NCBI GenBank assembly: GCA_016219425.1
Contig: JACRNB010000001.1
Span: forward strand, 310,001 to 374,000
Direction of reading: 5' to 3'
Length of the DNA stretch: 64,000 nucleotides
Source: Betaproteobacteria bacterium
Lineage (GTDB): Bacteria > Pseudomonadota > Gammaproteobacteria > Burkholderiales > Thiobacillaceae
The translations under genes were made by a program, and so were the position numbers. How positions within the stretch are numbered: position 1 is the stretch's first letter; every line of letters begins with the position of its first letter. Below, piece after piece: positions 56,977 through 64,000 of the stretch. The notes under the pieces were generated by a model that ran no database searches, had not been told where the DNA came from, and worked only from the letters and a program-made list of their open reading frames with translations.

Positions 56977-57858
56977 GTGGCGCTGGCGGTGCGGTCGCTT
57001 GCCGAGGCGATCACGCAGGCTACGGGCCGGACTTTCGTGCCGGCCTCCAGCGTGTCTGTGGCAGGCGGGTGTATTCACCGGGCGGCGGACCTGCGCGGCG
57101 TCGATGGCCGCAGGTATTTCGTTAAGCTGAATGACGCCGACAAGGGCTCCATGTTTGCGGCGGAAGCGGAGGGGCTGGCGGAGATCGCCGCTTCGCATAG
57201 CGTGCGGACGCCTCTGCCCGTTGCTCAGGGCGTTGCCGACGGTTCCGCTTTTCTGGCGCTGGAATGGCTGGACCTTGGCGGTCGCGGCAGTGCGGTCGAA
57301 TTGGGTAGGGCGCTGGCGCGCATGCATCGCACACGCGCCGGGGCGCACGGCTGGCATCGAGACAATTGGATCGGCGCCACCCCCCAGATAAATCCGATTA
57401 CGGAGGGTTGGGTGGCTTTCTGGGGCCGCGCCCGCCTTGGGGTTCAGTTGGAACTGGCGGCGGCCAAGGGATGTCCCCGCGGGCTTGTGCAGTCTGGCGA
57501 GCGTCTGTTGGCGAGTCTGGCCGCGTTTTTTCCGGGATATGCGCCTTTCCCCAGTCTTCTGCATGGCGATCTTTGGGGCGGCAATTACGGCTATGCCGGG
57601 GGACAGCCGGTGCTGTTCGATCCGGCGGTCTATTACGGCGACCGGGAAACCGATCTGGCGATGACGGAACTGTTCGGCGGGTTTCCTGCCGGGTTCCATG
57701 CGTCCTATCGGGAGTCGTTTCCCTTGGACCCGGGCTATCCCGTTCGCAAGGGTCTGTACAACCTTTATCACGTGCTCAATCACTTCAACCTGTTCGGCGG
57801 CGGCTATGCGCGGCAGGCGCAGGACATGGCGGCGCGTCTGCTGGCCGAGGCGGGTTGA
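56977..57858 (+). CDS. Fructosamine/ketosamine-3-kinase family protein
   Basis: 293 aa from GTG 56977, immediately after the upstream TAA. Catalytic loop LLHGDLWGGNYGY and DFG-equivalent LFDPAVYYGDRETDLAMTELFGG match the family that phosphorylates sugar-adducted amines, promoting deglycation. The nucleotide-binding lysine is in GRRYFVKLND. Confidence 0.9.
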   Translation: MALAVRSLAEAITQATGRTFVPASSVSVAGGCIHRAADLRGVDGRRYFVKLNDADKGSMFAAEAEGLAEIAASHSVRTPLPVAQGVADGSAFLALEWLDLGGRGSAVELGRALARMHRTRAGAHGWHRDNWIGATPQINPITEGWVAFWGRARLGVQLELAAAKGCPRGLVQSGERLLASLAAFFPGYAPFPSLLHGDLWGGNYGYAGGQPVLFDPAVYYGDRETDLAMTELFGGFPAGFHASYRESFPLDPGYPVRKGLYNLYHVLNHFNLFGGGYARQAQDMAARLLAEAG

Positions 57859-57946
57859 TCCGCATGGGGGCTTCCTTTGGATTGCCTGGCGGGGGCAATC
57901 TGTGGATAATCGCGCGCTTTCCAGGTTCTGACCGCGAGTGTTCATC

Positions 57947-58153
57947 ATGAAAGCCGGCATCCATCCCCAGTACAACGAGATTTCCGTGACGTGCGGTTGC
58001 GGCAATGTCTTCACCACCCGTTCCACCATGGGCAAGCCCCTGCATGTGGAAGTCTGCGCGTCCTGCCACCCGTTCTATACCGGCAAGCAGAAGATCGTGG
58101 ACACCGCTGGTCGCGTCGAGAAGTTCCGCCAGAAGTACGGCATCAAGAAGTGA
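57947..58153 (+). CDS. rpmE: Ribosomal protein bL31, zinc-binding form
   Basis: 68 aa. [22 protein letters not shown] with Cys 16 and 18 and the second pair CASC (C37, C40) of the zinc-containing C+ type. ATG 57947. A terminator follows at 58180-58206. Confidence 0.96.
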   Translation: MKAGIHPQYNEISVTCGCGNVFTTRSTMGKPLHVEVCASCHPFYTGKQKIVDTAGRVEKFRQKYGIKK

Positions 58154-58179
58154 TCGCGCAGGGGCGCTGAATTGCGCTA

Positions 58180-58206
58180 AAGGCAGCCTCCCGGCTGCCT
58201 TTTTTG
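58180..58206 (+). terminator. Terminator after rpmE
   Basis: AGGCAGCC (58181-58188), TCCC loop, GGCTGCCT (58193-58200), followed by TTTTT. It overlaps the region just before the GT-C gene at 58222. Confidence 0.85.
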
Positions 58207-58221
58207 TTGGCCCTCCACGTT

Positions 58222-59775
58222 ATGACCGAAAACCGGATCGCTCCCCTCCTCTGGCTGGCGCTGCTGGCCGTTGCCTGGACCTTTTACGGGCTGACGGGGC
58301 GGGATGCCTGGCGTACGGAAGAGGCGCTGGCCCTTGGCGCCATTCTGGATTGGCTCCAGGGCGCTCAGGCAGTCTGGTCCGAGCCTGCACCGCTGTTTAC
58401 CTTTGCTGCGGGGGTATTGGCCGCCATGACTTTGGGCGGTCTGGATGTTCAGGATTCCGCCCGTCTGGCCAGCGCCCTGTTTTCCCTCGTTGCACTGGGG
58501 TGTACCGGGCTCGCTGCACGCGCCTATTTCGGGCCCGGTCAGGGTCGGAGCGCTGTGCTGGCGCTGATGGGGGCGATGGGGCTGATGCTGCGCGCTCATG
58601 CGCTGGTGCCGGAGACCGCGTTGCTGGCGACCTGGGCGTTGCTGATCTGGGGGGTGACGCTGGGGATGCGGAAAACCTGGCCCTCGGTCTGGTTGGCGGC
58701 TCTGGCCCTCGCCATTCTGGGGCTGGGGATGCGGGGGGCGCCGGATCTGGTGGCGGGTCTTCTGGTGCTGCTCCTTCCGCTGGCCTTGCCGGAATGGCGC
58801 ACCGCGCACTATCGCCGCATGGTTTTGCTCAGCATCGGCCTTGGCGCCGCCATGATCCTGCTGACCCTGGCGTGGATGGGGTGGACCGGCGATCTGGCCG
58901 GATGGATGGAGTGGAACCGCGAGCGGCTGGCGCTGCCGCTGCGTGAGCCATGGCCTGTGTTGGCGGACCTGGGTTGGTTTGCCTGGCCGCTCTGGCCGCT
59001 TGGGCTGGCCGCCGTCTGGCATCACCACCGGCGTTTGCGGCGCGCGCTGGAAGTGCTTTTCCCCCTCATGGCGCTGGCCGTGCTGCTGGCCGTATCCGTA
59101 TTTCCAGCCTGGTCGCGCGAGGGTGGTCTGTTGCCTGCATTGGTTCCTCTGGCGCTGTTGGCAGCGCATGCGCTGGAACATATGCGCCGGGGGGCGGCCC
59201 AGGCCTTTTATTGGTTTGGCGTACTTTGTTTCTCTTTTTTTGCCATTGTTTTCTGGCTGTACTTCTCGGCCTTGGAGTGGGGTGCGCCGGTTCGCATGGC
59301 TGCACATCTGCATCGGCTGCTGCCTGCTTATCAGGCGGGCTCGGTAGAAGGCTGGCGCATCGGCGTGGCCGCCGTGGTGACCTTGCTCTGGCTGGTGGCG
59401 ATTCCCCTGTTTCCGCGTGCGCGCATCCGTCCGATTCTGGTTTGGGCTACCGGCATGGGGTTGACCTGGGTGTGCGTCATCAGCCTGTTCCGCCCCTGGA
59501 TCGAGACCGGTTTTGCGTATCGCCCGCTGATCCTGGAGGTGGCGCGTCATCTGCCTGCCGGGGCCTGTCTGGCGACGGATACGGACCCGGCCATGGCGGT
59601 GATGGTGCGTTATCACCTGGACAATCCGGCGACTGCCGGCTGCTCCTGGACCTTGCGCCGAGTGGACCCCGATGCCCGGATGGAAGGGCAGGAGGGGGTC
59701 CAGGTGCTGTGGGAGGGGCGTCGTCCGCGGCTGAAGCGGGAGCGGTACAGGCTGGAGCATCGTGTCCAAGGCTGA
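58222..59775 (+). CDS. GT-C fold membrane glycosyltransferase-like protein
   Basis: 517 aa with about ten to twelve hydrophobic segments. It begins MTENRIAPLLWLALLAVAWTFYGL and has the DAWRTEE segment just after the first helix, the acidic region where ArnT/PMT-like GT-C transferases hold the catalytic aspartate. Sugar donor and acceptor are unknown, but a lipid-linked sugar transfer across the inner membrane fits. Ends 14 bp inside the start of mobA. Confidence 0.75.
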   Translation: MTENRIAPLLWLALLAVAWTFYGLTGRDAWRTEEALALGAILDWLQGAQAVWSEPAPLFTFAAGVLAAMTLGGLDVQDSARLASALFSLVALGCTGLAARAYFGPGQGRSAVLALMGAMGLMLRAHALVPETALLATWALLIWGVTLGMRKTWPSVWLAALALAILGLGMRGAPDLVAGLLVLLLPLALPEWRTAHYRRMVLLSIGLGAAMILLTLAWMGWTGDLAGWMEWNRERLALPLREPWPVLADLGWFAWPLWPLGLAAVWHHHRRLRRALEVLFPLMALAVLLAVSVFPAWSREGGLLPALVPLALLAAHALEHMRRGAAQAFYWFGVLCFSFFAIVFWLYFSALEWGAPVRMAAHLHRLLPAYQAGSVEGWRIGVAAVVTLLWLVAIPLFPRARIRPILVWATGMGLTWVCVISLFRPWIETGFAYRPLILEVARHLPAGACLATDTDPAMAVMVRYHLDNPATAGCSWTLRRVDPDARMEGQEGVQVLWEGRRPRLKRERYRLEHRVQG

Positions 59776-60373
59776 AATCTGTCCGGTCTCCGCGATCATC
59801 CTGGCGGGCGGGCTTGCGCGACGCCTGGGGGGGCGGGACAAGGGATTGATCCCCTTGGCCAACCAGCCGTTGGCGGCCTGGGTGGTGCGACGCATCTCCG
59901 GCCAGGTGTCGGAGGTGCTGCTCAGCGCGAATCGCAATCTGGCGGAATACGCCGCCCTCGGGCACACCGTCGTGCCGGATTACCTGCCCGGACGCCCCGG
60001 GCCTCTGGCCGGCGTTCTAGCGGCGGCGCGCACGGCCAGTCGGGAGTGGATGCTGGTGTTGCCGTGCGATGTTCCGTTCCTTCCCCTGGACTTGGCGCAA
60101 CGGCTGTATCGACATGCCATCGAGACGAACGCCCGCCTGCTCCGGGCGGCGGACGAGACCGGAGAGCACTACGCGATGATGTTGATGCACCGTGATCTGG
60201 TTCCCGATCTGGCCGGGTATGTGGAGGCGGGCGGTCGCCAGGTGCGGGCCTGGCAGGAGCAGAACCGGGCGGAGTCGGTCCTGTTCGGGGATGATCCTTA
60301 CGCCTTCCTCAATATCAATACGCCGGACGAGTTGCGCACGGCGGAACGCGTTGCCTCCCGTTATCCGTCATGA
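59762..60373 (+). CDS. mobA: Molybdenum cofactor guanylyltransferase
   Basis: 203 aa from GTG 59762. Nucleotide-binding motif [21 protein letters not shown], and [19 protein letters not shown] and [10 protein letters not shown]. Attaches GMP to molybdopterin for bis-MGD enzymes. Overlaps the gene before and after it. Confidence 0.95.
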   Translation: MSKAEICPVSAIILAGGLARRLGGRDKGLIPLANQPLAAWVVRRISGQVSEVLLSANRNLAEYAALGHTVVPDYLPGRPGPLAGVLAAARTASREWMLVLPCDVPFLPLDLAQRLYRHAIETNARLLRAADETGEHYAMMLMHRDLVPDLAGYVEAGGRQVRAWQEQNRAESVLFGDDPYAFLNINTPDELRTAERVASRYPS

Positions 60374-60597
60374 ATATCGCCCAGCGCGCCCTCATCGCCC
60401 TGATCCGGTTTTATCGGTTCTTTCTTTCTCCGTTCATGGGCAACCAGTGTCGTTTTACCCCCACCTGCTCGCACTATGCGCGGGAGGCGGTGGAGACGCA
60501 TGGCGCCTTGAAGGGCTCCTGGCTGGCCGTGCGCAGGATCGGGCGTTGCCATCCCTGGCACGCCGGGGGGTGCGATCCGGTGCCGCCCAAGACATGA
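60370..60597 (+). CDS. yidD: YidD membrane protein insertion factor
   Basis: 75 aa, [34 protein letters not shown] and [17 protein letters not shown] with the three conserved cysteine clusters. Overlaps the mobA stop by 4 bp. YidD usually lies between rnpA and yidC near the origin; here it follows mobA. Confidence 0.93.
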   Translation: MNIAQRALIALIRFYRFFLSPFMGNQCRFTPTCSHYAREAVETHGALKGSWLAVRRIGRCHPWHAGGCDPVPPKT

Positions 60598-60660
60598 TGC
60601 AGATCAAAATCTTGACCCCTTCTGCTATTCTCAAAACCCCACCCGTCAAGGCAAGTTGAA

Positions 60661-61782
60661 GTGTTCTCATTCTTCCGCAAGGAGAAACCCGAAGATCTGA
60701 TGGCTTTCCTCAAGGAGGGACAGCCTGAGACCGGTCGAGGGCCCGCCTACAAGGAGGCGAAGCCTCTTGCTGAGGTGTCCTCCGGCATCGAGGTGCAGGA
60801 ATCGGACCTGGGCCTGCCTCCGGAACTGGAGGAAGCCACCATCCTCTACGCCAATGGCCGTGCGGGCGATGCCGCCGCCGTTTTGAGCCGCTTTCTTCTG
60901 GATCACCCCAATAACCGCGATCCTCAGCCCTGGTACATGTTGTTCGATCTGTACGAGGCCACGGGGCAGGCTGGTCCGTTCGAGGATGCGGCGGTGGATT
61001 TTGCGGTGCGTTTCGAGCGTTCGCCCCCCACCTGGAGCGGTCGCGATAAGCAACGCGGCAAAAAGGCTCAGGCCGTGGCGACCATGATCTACGGCGAGAA
61101 ATACGGCAGCCTGGAGCGTGTGAAGCTGCAACGCTTCATCCAGGACGCGGAACTGGCCCCCTATGTGCGCCTGGATTTCTCCAAGACCCAGGTGCCGGAT
61201 GAGGATTGCGCCAAGGCCATCCTCAACGACATGGTGCGTCTGGGGGAGATGCACAAGCCCATTGAACTCATCGGCGGTCCGGCCTTCGGGGTGCGTCTGA
61301 ACGCGGCCCGGCAAGGCGAGCGGCTTACCGAATCCGGCTGGTTCCTGCTTCTGGCCGTGCTGCAATTGATGGGCAAGCAGGATGATTTCGAGAATGTGGC
61401 GATTGACTACGCCGTCGCCTTCGAGGTCTCGCCGCCCTCCTACATCCAGCCCCTGCCGATTCCAAAAGGGGCGGTCGCCAGTGGAGACGTTCCCGGCAAG
61501 GGACGCCAGTTCGCCCTGACCGGCGTTCTCGCCCCTGGTGCGGAAGACCAGTTCACCGCCCTCAAGGAATACTGCCACGGGCGCATCCAGGCCGAGATCG
61601 ACCTGTCCCAGGTGGTGCGCATCGACTTCGCCATGGTGGGCCTGATGCTGGATACGCTGCTGGAAATCACTCAGGGCGGTTGCAAGGTGCTGCTCAAGGA
61701 AGGCAGCGAGCTGGTCAACGCCCTGCTGCACATCGTCGGCGTCAATCAGGTCGCAACCGTACTGGGCCGCACCCGCGTCTGA
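60661..61782 (+). CDS. TPR-like plus STAS domain protein
   Basis: 373 aa from GTG 60661. An N-terminal variable region is followed by TPR-like repeats ([39 protein letters not shown] and a copy at about 238-268) and a STAS domain at the C-terminus ([62 protein letters not shown]). Probably a protein-protein scaffold acting through the STAS domain. The stop overlaps the hslV start by one base. Confidence 0.78.
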   Translation: MFSFFRKEKPEDLMAFLKEGQPETGRGPAYKEAKPLAEVSSGIEVQESDLGLPPELEEATILYANGRAGDAAAVLSRFLLDHPNNRDPQPWYMLFDLYEATGQAGPFEDAAVDFAVRFERSPPTWSGRDKQRGKKAQAVATMIYGEKYGSLERVKLQRFIQDAELAPYVRLDFSKTQVPDEDCAKAILNDMVRLGEMHKPIELIGGPAFGVRLNAARQGERLTESGWFLLLAVLQLMGKQDDFENVAIDYAVAFEVSPPSYIQPLPIPKGAVASGDVPGKGRQFALTGVLAPGAEDQFTALKEYCHGRIQAEIDLSQVVRIDFAMVGLMLDTLLEITQGGCKVLLKEGSELVNALLHIVGVNQVATVLGRTRV

Positions 61783-62315
61783 TGGAACAGTTCCACGGCA
61801 CCACCATCCTCTCGGTTCGGCGCGGTGAGTCCGTTGCCATGGGCGGGGATGGGCAGGTCACTCTCGGCAACCTCGTCATCAAGGCCGGTGCGCGCAAGGT
61901 GCGGCGGCTCTATCAGGACCGCATCCTGGCGGGTTTCGCGGGGGGTACGGCGGATGCCTTCACCCTGTTTGAACGCTTTGAATCCAAGCTGGAAAAGCAT
62001 CAGGGTCATCTGGTCCGCAGCGCCGTGGAACTGGCCAAGGACTGGCGCACCGACCGCATGTTGCGTCGCCTGGAGGCCATGCTGGCTGTGGCCGACGCCA
62101 GCGCCACCCTCATCATCACCGGCTCCGGCGATGTGTTGGAGCCGGAACACGGTATCGCCGCCATCGGCAGCGGCGGCGCTTTCGCCCAGTCCGCCGCGCG
62201 CGCCCTGCTGGAGCACACCGAGCTTTCCCCCGAGAACGTCGTGCGGGAATCCCTCGGCATCGCTGCGGACCTCTGCATCTACACCAACCGGAATTTCACC
62301 CTGGAAGTGTTGTAA
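61782..62315 (+). CDS. hslV: HslV protease subunit
   Basis: 177 aa. Mature N-terminus [24 protein letters not shown] with the catalytic Thr of the family after a 6-residue propeptide, and the conserved [17 protein letters not shown]. Forms the peptidase of HslUV. No hslU follows: the next gene is a convergent response regulator. Confidence 0.94.
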   Translation: MEQFHGTTILSVRRGESVAMGGDGQVTLGNLVIKAGARKVRRLYQDRILAGFAGGTADAFTLFERFESKLEKHQGHLVRSAVELAKDWRTDRMLRRLEAMLAVADASATLIITGSGDVLEPEHGIAAIGSGGAFAQSAARALLEHTELSPENVVRESLGIAADLCIYTNRNFTLEVL

Positions 62316-62323
62316 CGCCTGCT

Positions 62324-62854
62324 TCAGGCGCGAACGGGACGTTTCGCCAGTTTTCGTTGCAGGGTGCGCCGATGCATCTTCAGGGCGCGGGCCGTGGCGG
62401 AGAGGTTGCCGTCGTGTTCGCTCAGCACCTTCTGAATGTGTTCCCACTCCAGCCTGTCTACGGAGAGGGGGGTCTGTGCAGGTTCAGCGGCGGCATTGCC
62501 CGGGTTGGCGCCCAGGGCGTTGAGGATTTCGTCCACCGTGGCCGGTTTGGGGAGGTAGTGCGTCGCCCCCAGCTTGATGGCCTCCACGGCGGTGGCGATG
62601 CTGGCATATCCGGTCAGGAGCAGGAGTCGCAGGTTCGGGCGGGCGGCGCGCAACGGTGCGATGAGGCGCAGGCCGGACTCCGCGCCCAGGCGCAGATCCA
62701 ATACCACGGCATCCATGTCCTCGTCCTTCAGTCGCGTCAGCGCTTCGACGGGGTTTTGCAGCCAGACGGCCACATGACCGCGCCGGCTGAGCGCCGTCGC
62801 CAGGGTCTCGGCAAATACGGCGTCGTCATCCACTACCAGGATGCGCAGATTCAT
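62324..62854 (-). CDS. regA: RegA/ActR-type response regulator
   Basis: 176 aa. Receiver domain with DDD acidic patch, VLDLRLGAESG phosphoacceptor, LLTGYAS and KPATVDEIL lysine. C-terminal Fis-type HTH (RLEWEHIQKVLSEHDGNLSATARALKMHRRTLQRKL) is typical of RegA/PrrA. ATG 62854 overlaps the kinase stop by 4 bp. Globally controls redox and energy genes in other proteobacteria. Confidence 0.92.
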   Translation of the reverse strand: MNLRILVVDDDAVFAETLATALSRRGHVAVWLQNPVEALTRLKDEDMDAVVLDLRLGAESGLRLIAPLRAARPNLRLLLLTGYASIATAVEAIKLGATHYLPKPATVDEILNALGANPGNAAAEPAQTPLSVDRLEWEHIQKVLSEHDGNLSATARALKMHRRTLQRKLAKRPVRA

Positions 62855-64000
62855 GGCCTTCCCTCTAGCGGGAGCGTCAGTTCGGCGAGCGCGCCGCCAT
62901 CCTCCGCATCCCTCACCGTCAGGAGACCGCCCCTGCGGGCCACTGCCGCTTGCGCCAGTTCCAGCCCTACGCCCCATCCGGCGCTTTTGCCTGCACTCAG
63001 GCCGGCTCCCTGGTCCCGTACCCGCAGAAGCAAACGCGCTCCTTCTTGCCGTAGTGACAGCGTTATGGGTTTTGCGGAGGCGTCGGCGGCGTTGTTGAGC
63101 AGGGTCATCAGCACTGTCTCCAGGCCGACGTCTTCCGCCAAGTCCGGCAGGCCGGCGGGGAGATCCATGGTCACCCCCGCGTCGGGGTGCAACAGGCCCC
63201 AGCGCTCTACCGTGCGCGCCAGCCACTGGTCTGCGGGGAGGTGGCCGCCGTTACGCTCATTGCGGGAACGGGCGGCGTCCCCCAGGCGTTGCAGCACGGT
63301 TTCCACTCGCTCCAGTTGACCCGACATCCGCTCCAACGGCAGCTCCAGTTCGTCATCGCGCGCGTATTCCTCGCGCAGGCCGTCCAGGGTGAGGCGCACC
63401 GAGGCCAGGGGGGTGGCCAGATCATGGGCGGCGGCGGCGGCCTGCAGGCCGAGGGCGAACAATTGCTCGTCCCGCAGGCGTTGCTCCCGTTCCTGGGCCA
63501 GGGCCGCGTCTCGCCGCCGCAGGGCGGAGGCGAGACTGCCGACGAAGGCGGCCACCAGGGCGGCGGTGAGCAGGAAGTTGAGCCACATGCCGGCCAGATG
63601 CAGATCCACGGCAGTCTGGTCGCTCACGCTCAGGATCAGGGGTTGGTAGTGGCGCATCAGCAGGGTGTAGAGGCCGCCCACCCATGCGGCCAGAAGCCAG
63701 ACCTGGGGGCCGGGCAGAAGTACCGCCCCCAGGATCAGGGGCGCCAACAAGAGGGAGATGGAGGGGTTGGCGTAGCCGCCGGTGAAGTACACAAGACCCG
63801 CCAGCAAGGCGGCGTCGGCGGCCAGGTGCAGGGCCGCTTCTGCATGGGTCATGCCGACGCCGCGCACTGCCAGGGGGACGATCAGGGCCAGATGCGCCAG
63901 CCAGAGCGCGGCCACGGGCGTGAGCGGGAGCCGCGCCTCCAGCAGCCAGACCGCCAGCCAGAGCAGGCCCAGTTCCGCCGCCGCCATGGCGGCGCGGGCC
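62851..64000 (-). CDS. regB: RegB-type sensor kinase, N-terminus beyond the window
   Basis: At least 378 residues; an ATG lies at 63987 but the frame remains open to the window edge, so the start is uncertain. Six hydrophobic helices with a GGYANPS motif, which matches the RegB quinone-binding heptad GGxxNPF. H-box AAAAAHDLATPLASVRL, N-box TLLNNAADASAKP, G-boxes DQGAGLSAG and WGVGLELAQAAV. No cysteine occurs anywhere in the visible protein, so the redox-sensing thiol of classical RegB is missing. Confidence 0.9.
   Translation of the reverse strand, partial: ARAAMAAAELGLLWLAVWLLEARLPLTPVAALWLAHLALIVPLAVRGVGMTHAEAALHLAADAALLAGLVYFTGGYANPSISLLLAPLILGAVLLPGPQVWLLAAWVGGLYTLLMRHYQPLILSVSDQTAVDLHLAGMWLNFLLTAALVAAFVGSLASALRRRDAALAQEREQRLRDEQLFALGLQAAAAAHDLATPLASVRLTLDGLREEYARDDELELPLERMSGQLERVETVLQRLGDAARSRNERNGGHLPADQWLARTVERWGLLHPDAGVTMDLPAGLPDLAEDVGLETVLMTLLNNAADASAKPITLSLRQEGARLLLRVRDQGAGLSAGKSAGWGVGLELAQAAVARRGGLLTVRDAEDGGALAELTLPLEGRP

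Overview
The window is about 64 kb of high-GC (mid-60s %) bacterial chromosome with dense genes, few gaps, and many ATGA/GTGA stop-start overlaps. Gene content and order (SRP RNA next to dnaX-ebfC-recR, trxA-rho, IlvD, RegA/RegB-type regulators, a PEP-CTERM protein, flavocytochrome c sulfide dehydrogenase flavoprotein, thiosulfate-type YeeE transporters) suggest a betaproteobacterium, probably able to oxidise reduced sulfur. The species cannot be named from the sequence.

Layout. 0-7.5 kb: sulfur and thiol genes (FccB-like flavoprotein, SCP2 protein, a split YeeE/YedE transporter, periplasmic rhodanese, a truncated FGE/SUMF1 gene, and a DUF255 thioredoxin-like protein with a C-terminal DsbD-N-like domain). 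7.6-8.3 kb: a deleted group II intron whose domain V is still recognisable. 8.4-17.3 kb: an MCE/Mla-type lipid transport operon (lipoprotein, MCE protein, ATPase remnant, MlaE permease) split by a complete CusCBA-type copper/silver efflux operon on the opposite strand. 17.4-21.9 kb: SH3 protein, M48 protease, CHASE2 adenylate cyclase and class II cAMP phosphodiesterase. 22-36.9 kb: mostly housekeeping genes (two CnoX-type thioredoxin-TPR proteins, a GMC oxidoreductase pair, Rho, TrxA, Uma2 protein, oligopeptidase A, gamma-carbonic anhydrase, CZB protein, PurB, RecR, EbfC, DnaX).

37-41.9 kb is an accessory segment between the SRP RNA and tRNA-Ala: LysR regulator, two YceI-family genes (one truncated), flavodoxin, Fic protein, a small HTH protein and gene debris. 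A 36-bp piece of the fic coding sequence occurs at both ends of the LysR-YceI-flavodoxin block. 42-56 kb: Lgt, IlvD, orphan ParA, mutarotase, a TonB receptor / hybrid kinase / YfiR signalling trio, DegQ-type protease, PEP-CTERM protein and DAHP synthase. 56-64 kb: tRNA-Phe, DUF971 protein, fructosamine kinase, RpmE, a GT-C membrane protein, MobA, YidD, a STAS protein, HslV without HslU, and a RegA/RegB-like pair that runs off the end.

The most unusual features are palindromic repeats. Several GTAG-type REP/BIME families sit in intergenic gaps, and two repeat-like elements lie inside coding sequence. One is in the tau linker of dnaX, next to an 18-G homopolymer where the reading frame breaks. 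The other is a 90-bp in-frame insertion with an 8-bp target duplication inside the signal peptide of the TonB receptor. The split MCE operon and the adjacent cAMP-making and cAMP-degrading genes are also worth following up.
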